Positions 41,000 to 51,557 of a stretch of 64,000 nt of DNA are shown here, in pieces. The DNA lies in NCBI GenBank assembly GCA_947471745.1, contig CANJKZ010000011.1:1054001-1118000 (forward strand), in the 5' to 3' direction. The notes under the pieces were generated by a model. That model was not told the origin of the DNA and did no database searches. It was given only the letters and a program-made list of their open reading frames with translations. A program made the position numbers and the translations under genes. The DNA comes from Closterium sp. Naga37s-1. Its lineage: Eukaryota; Streptophyta; Zygnematophyceae; Desmidiales; Closteriaceae. How positions within the stretch are numbered: position 1 is the stretch's first letter; every line of letters begins with the position of its first letter.

Positions 41000-42120
41000 A
41001 GGAGCCGGGCAGCGCAAGGAACAGGGCAAGCAGCAGCAAGGGGCGGCAAGTGGGCTGCAAGTGGCGGCGCGCAGGCTGCAAGAGGGGCGGCTTGCGGGCC
41101 TAGGGGCGGCTCGCGGGCGTAGGGGCGGCGGGCAGGCTGCAAGGAACGGCGCGCGGGGCTGCAGGGGTGGCGAGAGGGCCGCAAGGGGCGGCGCGCATTG
41201 CTGCAGAGGCGGCTCGCGGGCTGCAGGGGTGAAGGGCGGGACGCAAGGGGCGGCGCGCGGGGCTGCAGGGGCGGCGAGCAGGGCAGTAGGGGCCGCGGGC
41301 AGGTCGCAAGAGGCGGCGCGCGGGGCTGCAGGGGCGGGGAGAGGGCCGTAAGGGGCGGCGCGCGGGGCTGCAGGGGCGGCTCGCGGGCTGCGGGGGTGAA
41401 GGGCGGGCTGCAAGGGGCGACGCGCGGGGCTGCAGGGGTGGCGAGCAGGGCAGCAGGGGTGGCGCGCGGGGCCTAGGGGCGACGGGCGGTCCGCAAGGGT
41501 CGGCGCGCGGGGCAGCAGGGGCGACGGGCGGGCCACAAGGGGCGGCGCGCGGGGCAGCAGGGGCGACGGGCGGGCCGCAAGGGGCGGCGCGTGGGGCTGC
41601 AGGGGCGGCACGCAGGGCAGCAGGGGCGGCGCGCGGGTCCGCAGAGGCGGCGCGCGGGGCTGCAAGGGCGGCGGGCGGGGCACAAGAGGCGGCGTGCAGG
41701 GCTGCAGGGGCGGCGAGAGTGCCGCAAAGGGCGGCGCGCGGGGCTGCAGGGGCGGCTCGCGGGCTGCAGGGGCGAAGGGCGGGCAGCAAGGGGCGACGCG
41801 CGGGGCTGCAGGGGCGGCGAGCAGGGCAGCAGGGGCGGCGCGCGGGGCCTAGGGGCGACAGGCGGGCCGCAAGGGGCGGCGCGCGGGGCTGCAGGGGCGG
41901 CACGCAGGGCAGCAGGGGCGGCACGCGGGGCCGCAGGGGCGGCGCGCGGGCTGCAGGAGCGACGGGCGGGCCGCAAGGGGCGGCGCGCGGGGCTACAGGG
42001 GCAGCGCGCGGGCAGCAGGGGTGGCGCGCGGGGTTGTAGGGGTGGCTCGCGGGCTGCTAGGGGCGGCGTGCAGGGCTGCAGAGGGCGGCGCGTGAGCCAG
42101 CAGGGCGGCGTGCTGGTAGG
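41000..42120 (-). repeat. GC-rich minisatellite leader of copia L
   Basis: About 1.1 kb of imperfect units of roughly 22-24 bp (gcgcggggctgcaggggcggc type) with higher-order repetition: 41,190-41,500 resembles 41,720-41,900. Long Ala/Pro/Arg-rich frames on both strands are side effects. Confidence 0.9.
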
Positions 42121-42149
42121 GCAGGGCAGCTAGTGGGGCAGCTCTGTGG

Positions 42150-42330
42150 TGGGCCCTAAAAAAGAAACCGGTCCTAGGGAAGGACCTGCTCTCAAACCAT
42201 GTCAGAATACTGAACAAGAATGAATGAATTATGAAACAGTTGGGTACAAGTACTAACCCTAATTGGGTTTTACCCCTTATGGGCTACCCCACTATAGCCT
42301 ACACGAAGTAAGCAATATAACATTCTGACA
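42150..42330 (-). repeat. Copia L 5' LTR, primer site and hairpin
   Basis: LTR 42,200-42,330. The post-PBS hairpin has perfect 6 bp arms ggtcct (42,170-42,175) and aggacc (42,181-42,186), then an A-run and gggccc, as in C and J. Confidence 0.85.
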
Positions 42331-42545
42331 CGTCTTTGATACAACACTAACTTGCCAATGTCATCAAACACAAAACACTGAAAAATCAGTCTATGAAAAC
42401 AAAAAACACTGAATCATCAAGGTCGTTAAAAAAAAAAGTCTGATACATCAGGTTCACTACAAAAATTAGGGTAAAACTTCAGGAAATCTGGGTAAACTTC
42501 CTGACTTCTGAGGGCCTGCCTGCGTGGCAGCATAAACGTGTTGAA
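42331..42545. other. AT-rich spacer between copia L and copia K
   Basis: About 215 bp rich in A and T with short runs such as aaaaaaaaaa. No gene or repeat unit is recognised. It may be genuine pre-insertion host DNA, because it lies outside both LTRs. Confidence 0.5.
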
Positions 42546-44380
42546 TGTAAGAACGAGAATGAATTAACTATGAAAGAGTTGGGTACAAGTACTAACTCTG
42601 ATTGGGTTGTAACCCTTATGGGCACCCCACTACAGCCTACACAAATGTATAAGCTATATGTTCTGACACACCCCCATAGGCAAAGTGGGGGAGAACAAGT
42701 GGTCACAAGACCAGTCAAGAAAAGCAAAGCAAGCTTAGGGTGGATCACAAAATCACCACACAGTCCGAGCACAAGCAAAGGGACACAAGGCCAGTTCACA
42801 TGCAGAGTTATATAAAGAGAACAAACAATACAGTGATCATACCCTAGCAAGTGCAAGCATGCAGGTATATAGATAGATCACAGTACAAGCAGAGTCAAGC
42901 AGTAAGCAAGTGAGGCAAAGTCGGCAAGGCCTAACACAGTAGCAAAACGCAGATGACCACCAGGCGGAAGTGCCTTGGTGAAGACATCAGCAGTGTTGGC
43001 CCGAGTGGCCACGTACGCAAGACGAAGCTGGCCACGCTGCTGCAACTCTCGCGCAAGGAAGTATCGCAGAGCGATGTGCTTCGTTCTGTGCTCCGGTCTA
43101 TGCTCCTGACACAAGGCAATCATGGCCTTGTTGTCTACGTACAGAACTGGAGGCGAACAAGGCTGCTCTCCCAAGTCGGTCAGCAGGTAGGTGAGCCAGC
43201 GTAGCTCCTGAGCAGCCATGGCCCCGGCGTAGATCTCAGCCTCACAACTGGAGCTGAGAACCGAAGACGAGCGGGTAGACCGCCAAGAAACAGAGCCGGA
43301 ACCAAGGCTGAAGGTGTAACCCTGTGACGACCGCTGCGTAGCTGAGTCGTCAACCCAGGAGGCGTCTGCGTGACCAGTGAGAACAACTGGACCCCGTCCT
43401 CCAAGCACAAGCCCCATGCCCGACGTACTGCACAGGTAACGCAGTACCCTCTTCGCAGCATCCCAGTGCACCTTTCGGTGCCTACCAGGAGCCACGTAGC
43501 AAGCCAGAAGGCTGAGAGGGTAAACGAGGTCAGGTCGTGTGCACGTCATCAGGTACATGAGGCAACCCACAAGCTCTGGGTACGGACCACTAGGCTCTAT
43601 GGACTCGTCCGAAGGTGGAGCTGAGAGCGAGTGGCTGGTAGACAGAGGAGTGGGTTGTGGCGAGGAGAACTGGAAGCCGAAGCGCTGAAGGACCTGGTGC
43701 ACCATGTGTAGCTGAGTCAGTGTGATGGTGCGCCGTGCTCTGTCCCGGGTGATCTGCAAGCCAAGATAGCTGCGCAGCTCACCCAGGTCAGTGCAGGTGT
43801 GTCTCTTCTGCAGCTCCGGCTTCACAAGGGTCAGTGCCTCAGTGTCAGCAGTGGCAAAGACGAGGTCGTCGACGTACACGAGGACGTAGAACGGCGGTAG
43901 CGACGTGTCAGTGCGTAGAAACAATGACGGGTCCGCAGTAGAAGGAGCAAACCCAAGAGCAGCAAGTGTAGTCCTCAGTGTGTCGTGCCACTCGCAAGGC
44001 GCCTTGCGGAGACCGTAGACTTGTCGGCGGAGGCTCCACTGGGTACCTGCAGGAAACGTCCCAGTGAAACCAGGTGGTCCGCACAGCCAGATCTCCTCGT
44101 GCAAGCTGCCTTGCAAGAAAGCTGTGCTGAAGTCCTGAGAGTGCAACTCGTAGTCACGCTGAGCAGTGACGTGCAGCAACACCCGAAGAGTAGTCATCTT
44201 CGGGGTGGGAGAGAAGGTCTGGAAGTAGTCAACTCTCTGTCTCTGACTGAAGCCTCTAGCAACGTAACGCGCCTTGAAGGCAGGCGGAGAACCCGGCGGC
44301 CGCTTCACCCTGAGAATCCACATGCCATCGACTATGTTCGCCCGAGACGGGGGAACTTCATCGACGTAGATTCCTGTGAA
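42546..44380 (-). mobile_element. Copia K: 3' half of a short-LTR copia
   Basis: Minus strand. 3' LTR 42,546-42,668 (123 bp, left flank ttgaa), structured 3' UTR to about 42,940, then RNase H and RT up to 44,380. There it meets the truncated LTR of copia J head to head. No 5' half is present. The coding portion is well preserved with few breaks. Confidence 0.87.
42878..44323 (-). pseudogene. Copia K RT and RNase H
   Basis: An open frame of about 480 codons, starting inside RT. WILRVKRPPGSPPAFKARYVARGF, HSQDFSTAFLQGSLHEEIW, YVDDLVFATADTEALTLV (about 43,860), SGPYPELVGCLMYLMTCTRPDLVYPLSLLACYVAPG and GHADASWVDDSATQRSSQGYTF are followed by SSCEAEIYAGAMAAQELRW and NTADVFTKALPPGGHLRF. It is the best preserved RT-RNase H of the short-LTR lineage in the window, but only a fragment of an element. 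Confidence 0.88.
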
Positions 44381-44381
44381 A

Positions 44382-44470
44382 TTCTGCTCAATGCATTCAT
44401 TCTCGTTCAGTTTCTTGACATGGTTTCAGAGTAGGTCCTGTTCTAGGACGGGTTTTTTTTAGGGCCCACC
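44382..44470 (+). promoter_or_regulatory. Copia J LTR end, primer site and hairpin
   Basis: LTR 3' end 44,382-44,420 and primer site 44,421-44,431. Hairpin arms are gtcct (44,435-44,439) and aggac (44,445-44,449), followed by a T-run and agggcccacc (44,461-44,470). Confidence 0.8.
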
Positions 44471-44479
44471 GCATAGTTC

Positions 44480-45110
44480 CTACTAGTAGCGCTGCCCCAC
44501 TAGTCGCGCTGCCCTGCCGTGCCCGTCGTGCCGCCCTGCTGGCCGCATGCTGCCTTGGCCTGCCCATGGCGCCGCCCTGCAGGCCGAGCGCTGCCCTGCC
44601 CTGCCCGTCGCGCCGCCCTGCTAGTCGCGTGCCGCCCTGCCCTGCCTGTTGCGCCGCCCTGCTGGCTGTATGCTGCCCTGCCCTGCCCGTCGCGTTGCCC
44701 TGCTGGTAGCGCGCCACCCTCCCCTGCCTGTCGCGTCGCCTTGCTGGCCACCGCGTCGCCCTGCCCTGCCCGCGCGCCGCCTTGCTGGCCGCCGCGCCGC
44801 CCTGCTCTGCCTGAGCGTCGCCCTGCCCTGCCCGCGCACCGCACTGCTGGCAGCCACGCCGCCCTGCCCTGCCTGCGCGTCGCCCTGCCCTGCCCGCGCG
44901 CCGCCCTGCTGGCCGCCGCGCCGCCCTGCCCTGCCCGCACGCCACCCTGCTGGCCGCCGCCCTGCCCTGCCATTTGCGCTGCCCTACCCTGGCCGCGCGC
45001 CGCTCTTCCCTAGTCGTGCGCTGCCCCGCCCTGCCCTGCGCGCTTCCCTAGTGCTCACACGCCGCCCTGCCTGCGTGCTGCCCTGCTGGTCGCGCGCCAC
45101 CCTGCTCTGC
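44480..45110 (+). repeat. GC-rich minisatellite leader of copia J
   Basis: Units of about 18-24 bp (gccctgctggccgcgcgcc type) repeated with many variants up to the gag ATG. The orientation and position correspond to the leaders of C, E and L. Confidence 0.88.
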
Positions 45111-45115
45111 CCACT

Positions 45116-46500
45116 ATGTCTTCTCTCAGTGTTCTCACCTTCGATCATGAGGGCCGTCCGATCCAGTTCGATACATGGCTCGACGACTTACAGCTGTACC
45201 TACTGAGCGATTCTAGAGACAGCGTTTTGTTGTTTGACCACACGTCCAGAGCCTCTCTCGCCCCTCCCGCCACACCCGACAGTGCGGCTCGCTCACAGTG
45301 GCTTACCCGTGACGCTGCTGCTTGCTTAGCCATTCGCAACCACCTGCCGTTAGCCGAACGCGCTCACTTTGGCCAACACAAGACTGCTAAAGCCCTGTAC
45401 GACGCTGTAGTCGCTCGTTACTCTGCCACTGCTGCTCTCGTCCGCCTTATGCTTCCCTACCTTTTTCCCAAGCTGTCAGCCTTTGCCACAGTCGAGGACC
45501 TCATTACCCACCTTCGCACTAGCGACACTCTCTACCGCGCTGCCCTCCCAGCTGAGTTCCTAGACAAGAACCCGCCCCCGATGTACATCACTCTCTACTT
45601 CATAGTCACTCGCCTCTCTGACTCTCTTCGCATAGACAGGGACCACTTTCTCGCACTTGACCCCATAAACCTCACTGTCAACCTACTCGAGAAGCACCTC
45701 CTTGCAGCTGAGACTAGCATAGTCACTGTAGGTGCTGCTCGTGGCACTCCTCGCACACCCTTCTTTGACGGGTGTTCCCCCTCCTCCCTTGCCCCCTCCT
45801 ACGCTTCTGTTGCTGCTGTTGACATCCTTGGTACTGAGGACGTCAGGGCTGCTTCTGCTCCTAGTGGGAAGCACCGCAGCGTCAAGGGCAAGGGAGGCAA
45901 GAGTGGTGGAGGTGGTAGTAGGGGTGGTGGTGGTGGAGGCGGTGGAGGCGGTGGAGGTGGCGGAGGTGGCGGTGGGAGTGGTGGCGGGAGTGGGGGCTTC
46001 GGTGGCGGCGGTGGTGGCAGTGGTGGGAGTGGTGGTGGCGCTGGTGGCGGCAGTGGGAGTGGTGGCGGCGACAGTGGTGGCGGTCGGGGTGGAGCTGTTC
46101 ACAGGGCAGGTTCTTGCGGTGGCCAGAGGCAGCAGCAGCAGCGTCGGAGCGAGACCCCTACGCCCCAGCAGCTTCGTGAGTGGTTTGCTCAGTGTGGGGC
46201 GTCTGGGGGTAGTGTTCGCTGCTCGTATGTCATTCGCACAGGTGACCGCGCTGGTCAGACATGCTGGAAGTTTCACACATAGCACCACTGCTTCTCCCGC
46301 CTTGACGACGCTTGGCACGCAGAGTTTGGCGACGAGGCTGAGTGCCCCCGCTGGCTAGAGCTGCTTAGGTCTGGTGTTGATATCTTTGCTCTTGACTATG
46401 ATGCTATCCTTGCTGCCATGTATGCCTTGACTGTTAGTGCTGAGGGTGACTGTTTCCTGTGTGTGCCGCCCGACCCAGGTATAGAGGCTGCTGCTCTAGG
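45116..46500 (+). pseudogene. Copia J gag
   Basis: ATG at 45,116 (MSSLSVLTFDHEG). FDTWLDDLQLYLLSDSRDSVLLFDH, HFGQHKTAKALYDAVVARYS and YITLYFIVTRLSDSLRIDRDHFLALDP are followed by a long Gly-rich repeat (45,905-46,095) and CSYVIRTGDRAGQTC with the variant knuckle spacing (about 46,215-46,260). MYALTVSAEGDCFLCVPPDPG then follows. I do not recognise the protease part. Confidence 0.85.
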
Positions 46501-46559
46501 TGCTAGTGACTCTGCGTGTGTCGATCTGCACGTGTACACGGACGGGCCGTCACCTGGCC

Positions 46560-47760
46560 ACGTTCACCCGTCGGCCTGGGTCGAGTCTGTACACACTAGC
46601 TACCGAGCCTCCTCAGGTAGCTGTGTCTGCCCAGGTGTCCGCATCAGGTCCGGTAGCACCCCCCTGCTCATGTCGCCTCCTGTCGCACTAGACCCTCCTG
46701 TGGCACCACCGCCTTGGTCACCCCTCCCTGCCACGCCTTCGTGGCATGCACTCCCGCCTCCTTGTTTCTAGTCTTCCCAGGTCTCTGCCTCCCCTCCTGC
46801 CCTCGCCTGCCCCGCCCTGCCTTCCTTGCATCGAGGGGCCGCAGCGCGCCGCTCCTCACTCCTCCTCGTTTCCCTCGACGACTGCTCCCCTGCAGACTCT
46901 CCACATGAACGTGTGGGGCCCAGCCCGCGTCAGTGGACAGGACCGCAAGCTCTACGTTCTACTGGTTGTTGACGACTACACGCGTTACACCACGATCTTC
47001 CCCTTGCGCAGCAAGGGTGAGGTCCCTGATATCTTGATCCCTTGGATCCGCGCAGTCCGTCTCCAGCTCAGCGAGCGGTTCCGCGAGGACCTTCCTGTCC
47101 TGCGTCTGCACTCTGACAGAGGTGGTGAGTTCTCCTCCGACCTCTTGCGGGACTTTTGTCATGGGGAGGGCATCCTCCAGTCGTTCACGCTTCCGCCCTC
47201 CCCGCAGCAAAATGGGATTCCTGAGCGCTGCATTGGCTTAGTCATGGAGGTCGCTCGTACCTCCATGATCCATGCGGCTACTCCCCATTTTCTGTGGCCG
47301 TTTGCGGTCCGGTACGCTGCGCATCAGCTCAACCTCTGGCCCCGTGTCTCCTTGCCGGAGACCTCGCCTACATTGCGTTGGACGGGGAAGGTTGGCGATG
47401 TGTCGGTGTTCCGGGTCTGGGGCTCTCGTTCCTTTGTTCGCGATACGTGCGTGGACAAGCTCTCCTCGCGCGCTATTTCTTGCGTCTTCCTTGGCTTTCC
47501 CCCTGACGCGCTTGGCTGGCAGTTTTACCACCCCACCTCGCACCGTGTCCTTCCCTCTTACGACGTCACGTTTGACGAGTCGGTTCCCTTTTACCGTCTC
47601 TTCCCCTACCGCTCTGCCCCTCTCCCACCCTCGCCGCTCTTCCTTGCTCCAGGTCCCCCTCCGGTAGACCCCCTCCCCCCTCAGGTTCCTGCTCCCTCAG
47701 GTGTGTCTCAGGTCGACCCACTCTCCGGGACTGTGCCTATACAGGTCGCTATAGACTCAG
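46560..47760 (+). pseudogene. Copia J integrase
   Basis: Plus strand. The pre-integrase tail PAPPCLPCIEGPQRAAP is followed by LLVVDDYTRYTTIFPL (about 46,960-46,995), LRLHSDRGGEFSSDLLRDF (about 47,100-47,150), SPQQNGIPERCIGLVMEVARTSM, FRVWGSRSFVRDT and VFLGFPPDALGWQFYHPTS. A long, well conserved integrase core stretch of about 380 codons. Confidence 0.86.
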
Positions 47761-48700
47761 GTGCTGCTAGGGGTGCTGCGTCTGGGGGTGCTGAGCATGT
47801 GGGTGCGGAGCGTGGGGGTGCTGAGCCTGCGAGCGCGGAGCCTGGGGTTGCTGAGCTTGAGGGTGCGGAGCGTGGGGGTGCTGAGTTTTAGGGTGCGGAG
47901 TCTGAGGGTGCTGAGCCTGAGGGTGCGGAGCCTAGGGGTGCTGAGCCTGATGGTGCGGAGCCTAAGGGTGCTGAGTCTGAGGGTGCGGAGTCTAGGGGTG
48001 CTGAGCCTAGGGGTACTGTGTCTGCCGGAGGTCCTGCGGGTGCCTCGCCACGACAGTCTCACCGGCGGGAGCCTCTCTCACCGCAGCAGCTGCGCGAGTG
48101 GTTTGCTCGGCGCACACCCCTTAGGAGTGGCACTGCAGGAGCTGGAGGCCCTGCCATTGGAGGCACTGGAGCTGGAGGTGCTGGACCTACTAGTCCTGGA
48201 GGTGCTGGAGTTGCTGCTCCTGGAGGTGCTCGTACTAGAGGTACTGGAGGTGCCGGAGCTGGTGGTGTTGGAGGTGCTGGAGCTAGAGACCCTGGAGCTG
48301 GAGGCACTAGGGGTGGAGACCCTGGAGCTAGAGGCACTGGCGCTGGAGGAGCTGGAGCTGGAGACCCTGGAGATGGAGGCGCTGGAGATGGAGGCGCTGG
48401 AGCTGGAGGCCCTGGAGCTGGAGACCCTGGAGCTGGAGACACTGGAGCAGGAGACTCTGGAGCTGGAGGCCTTGGCGCTGGAGGCGCTGGAGCTGGAGGC
48501 ACTGGAGCTGGAGACCCTGGAGCTGAAGGCGCTGGAGCTGAAGACCCTGGAGCTGGAGGTGCTTGCGCTGGAGACCCTGGAGCTGGAGGCCCTAGAGCTG
48601 GAGGCCTTGGAGCTGGAGGCGCTGGAGCTGGAGACCCTGGAGCTGGAGGTGCTGGCGCAAGGGGTGCTAGAGCTGGCGGTACTGGTGCTGGAGGCACTGT
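47760..48700 (+). repeat. Copia J linker repeats
   Basis: From 47,760 to 48,010 a 24-30 bp unit (gtgctgagcctgagggtgcggagcc type); from 48,130 to 48,700 a 15 bp unit (ggagctggagaccct type). In one frame it encodes GAGDPGAGGAGAGG collagen-like Gly-X repeats. The other two frames also stay open (Leu/Glu-rich and others), so ORF length is no guide here. Confidence 0.88.
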
Positions 48701-50815
48701 GCAGTGGCGACAATTTTTTGTTCCGCCACCGCCGTCTTCTCTGCCGCCACCTAGCTCGGTCCTTCGCCAGGTTCTTAGTCTCCCGTCTTCTACTGGCCTT
48801 ACTCCTCCCTTACTATGTCCATCGCCTCACCAGTCGCAGCCACAGTTCCAGCCAGACTCCCCATTGCCTGCTCCTTCTCCTCACGGTGAGCAGACAAACT
48901 CTCTTACAGAGCGTCGTGAGCCTGCGTCTCGTCCTGCCTCGCTTGTTCGCACTGTTCGCACTGGTCGTTGTGTTCCTCGTCCGCGTCCTCCTCCTGTCCC
49001 CGGCACTGACATTATGGCACTTCGTCCTTCCTCTGATCCACTACGAGTTCCCCTGCCGTCTCCTCCTGCATCCTTTCTTGCTGACGGTCCGGACCCTGAG
49101 TCTGACTTAGTTCATGCTGCCAGTCCTACTGTCACACATCTTCTAGCCACTGTTGTCACTGACCCTTCGTTTGAGTCCGCTGCTGTGTCTGCCCTAGTTG
49201 CTGAGCTTGTTGACTTTGCTGCCACATGTCGTCTCGACTACGCCGCTAGTCTTGTTGCTGAGTCTGAGTCTGACAATCCTCCGTCCGTCGGGGGTGGGTG
49301 TGGTCTTGGCACGGACGTCCTTGAAGACAGAGATGGCATCTTGGAAGTCCACAGGCACGTACGTCGACGTAGTTCCCCCTCCTTGGGCGAACATAGTCGA
49401 TGGCATGTGGATTTTCAGGGTGAAGCGGCCACCGGGTTCTCCGCTTGTCTTCAAGGCTCGTTACGTTGCACGAGGCTTCAGTCAGCGACAGGGAGTTGAC
49501 TTCTTCCATACCTTCTCCCCTACCCCGAAGATGACCACTCTTCAGGTGTTGCTGCACGTCGCCGCTAAGCGTGGCTACAAGCTTCACTCTCTTGACTCCA
49601 GCACAGCTTTCTTACAGGGCAGCCTGCACGAGGAGATCTGGCTGCGCCGCCCACCTGGCTTCACTGGGTCGTTTCCTGCAGGTACCCAGTGGAGCCTCCG
49701 GCAGCCAGTCTACGGTCTCCGCCAGGCGCCTCGCAAGTGGCACGACACACTGAGGACGACGCTTGCGGCTCTTGGGTTTGCTCCTTCGACTGCTGACCCA
49801 TCGCTGTTTCTGCGCACCGACACTTCGCTGCCGCCGTTCTACATCCTCGTGTACGTCGACGACTTGGTTTTTGCCACTGCTAACACTGAGGCACTGGCCC
49901 TTGTGAAGTCGGAGTTGCAGAAGAGACACACCTGCACTGACGTGGGTGAGCTGCGCAACTATCTTGGCTTGCAGAACACGGCGCACAATCACCCTGACTC
50001 AGTCACACATGGTGCACCAGGTCCTTCGGCGCTTCGGCTTCTGGTACTCCTCGCCACAGTCCACTCCTCTGCCTACCGGTCACTCGCTCTCAGCTCTACC
50101 TTCGGACGAGTCCGTAGAGCCGAGTGGCCCGTATCTAGAGCTTGTGGGCTGCCTCATGTACCTGATGACCTGCACTCGACCTGACCTTGCCTACCCTCTT
50201 AGCATCCTGGCACGCTACGTTGCGCCCGGGAGACACCGACCAGAGCACTGGGAGGCCGCTAAGAGGGTGTTGCGCTTCTTGTGCAGTACATCGGGCATGG
50301 GGCTTGTGCTTGAAGGATGGGGTCCAGTTGTCCTCACTAGACACGCAGACACGTCTTGGGTTGACGACTTGGCTACGCAACGGTCGTCTTAGGGTTACAC
50401 TTTCAGCCTTGGCTCCAGCTCTGTTTCTTGGCAGTCTACCCACTCGTCTTCTATTCTCAGTTCCAGTTATGAGGCTGAGATCTACGCAGGGGCCATGGCT
50501 GCACTGGAGTTATGCTGGCTCACCTACCTGCTCACCGACTTGGGAGAGCGGCCTCGTTCTCCTCCGGTTCTGTACGTAGACAACAAGGCCATGATTGCCT
50601 TGTGTCAGGAGCCCAGACTGGAGCACAGGACGAAGCACATCGCTCTGCGTTACTTCCTTGCTCGAGAGTTGTAGCAGCGTGGTCAGCTTCGTCTTGCTTA
50701 CGTGGCCATTTGGGCCAACACTGCTGATATATTCACCAAGGCACTTCAGCTTGGTGATCATTAGCGTTTCTGTACTGTTTTAGGCCTTGTGACTACTTTG
50801 CCTCTCTTGCTCACT
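48700..50815 (+). pseudogene. Copia J RT and RNase H
   Basis: Plus strand. A Ser/Pro-rich region (48,720-49,120) is followed by WIFRVKRPPGSPLVFKARYVARGF (about 49,405-49,475), STAFLQGSLHEEIWLRRPPGFTG, YVDDLVFATANTEALALV (about 49,850-49,900), LELVGCLMYLMTCTRPDLAYPLSILARYVAPG and RNase H pieces to about 50,760. Many breaks. Confidence 0.86.
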
Positions 50816-51176
50816 GCGTGACTTTGCTTGTACTTTTATCTATATATATACATGCATGCTTACACTTGCTAGGTTATGATCACTGTACTGTTTGTTCTCT
50901 TTTATATAACTCTGCATGTGAACTGGCCTTGTGGCCATTTGCTTGTGCTCGGAATGTGTGGTGACTTCGTGATCCACCCTGAGCTTGCTTGCTTTTCTTG
51001 ACTGGTCTTGTGACCACTTGTTCTCCCCCAATTTGCCTATGGGGGTGTGTCAAAATGTTATAATGCTTATATTGTGTAGGCTATAGTGGGGTAGCCCATA
51101 AGGGGTACAACCTAATTAGGGTTAGTACTTGTACCAACTTTCTGCTCAATGCATTCATTCTCGTTTAGTTTTTTTA

Positions 51177-51178
<2 letters not shown>
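50770..51178 (+). repeat. Copia J 3' UTR and 3' LTR
   Basis: The 3' UTR has TTTTATATAACTC (about 50,899), the TTGT-loop hairpins and the ctccccc/ctatggggg polypurine hairpin. The LTR is 51,048-51,178 (TGTCAAAATG ... TTTTTACA). Confidence 0.87.
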
Positions 51179-51232
<54 letters not shown>

Positions 51233-51262
51233 CCTCCCTCCCTCCCTCCCTCCCTCTCTCTA

Positions 51263-51324
<62 letters not shown>
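51179..51324 (+). repeat. (TC)n / (GA)n microsatellite
   Basis: About 145 bp of TC dinucleotides with an interrupted ccctccct stretch in the middle. It sits exactly between the end of the copia J LTR and the 3' end of the LINE. Read with the LINE it is a (GA)n tail. Confidence 0.95.
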
Positions 51325-51325
<1 letters not shown>

Positions 51326-51557
51326 AATGGTCCGTGTATTGATATAGCCAAAGGGTACATTCATGCATAGCTATTGCTAGGATGGTTTGGAAAACAAGCA
51401 AACAAATAACAAACGACAAACAACTACGTCTCTACACCTCCATAAGAGGTTCCAGCACAGCACAGCAGTCCCCAAGGTGGAGCTCGGACTGCACCCCCCC
51501 TACAGGGGGATTTCCAGCTACGGCCGCCTGAGAGGACTTGATTAAGTATCCCACCGA
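51325..51557 (-). other. LINE 3' UTR
   Basis: Non-coding sequence between the LINE stop codon and the (GA)n tract on the minus strand. It contains a small stem (caccccccctacagggggatttc, near 51,494). No other feature seen. Confidence 0.55.

Larger units (their letters stand above)
38456..42330 (-). mobile_element. Copia L: 5' half of a short-LTR copia
   Basis: Minus strand. 5' LTR 42,200-42,330 (131 bp), primer site TGGTTTGAGAGC (42,188-42,199), post-PBS hairpin, minisatellite leader (about 41,000-42,120), gag from the ATG at 40,973-40,975, protease (TLESGASRCFF, about 39,565), and pre-integrase and integrase to about 38,460. There is no RT or 3' LTR in this orientation. The outer flank is cgtct (42,331-42,335). 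Several breaks. Confidence 0.87.
44382..51178 (+). mobile_element. Copia J: plus-strand short-LTR copia, truncated 5' LTR
   Basis: A 5' LTR fragment of only about 39 bp (44,382-44,420), then primer site TGGTTTCAGAG, hairpin, minisatellite leader, gag, integrase, repeat linker, RT, RNase H, structured 3' UTR, polypurine tract and full 3' LTR (51,048-51,178). It shares every part with C and E. Many breaks; it is among the more decayed copies. The right end touches a (TC)n tract; the left end touches copia K. Confidence 0.88.

Noticed and set aside
41100-42133. Several 90-270 codon Ala/Pro/Arg-rich ORFs
   Set aside because: Products of the copia L leader minisatellite on both strands; no conserved motif.
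47761-49110. 449-codon Leu/Glu-rich plus-strand ORF
   Set aside because: Out-of-frame reading of the copia J linker repeats; the collagen-like Gly-X frame and the flanking integrase and RT identify the true phase.
51179-51347. Ser/Leu and Arg/Glu repeat ORFs in the (TC)n tract
   Set aside because: Dinucleotide repeat translation, not genes.
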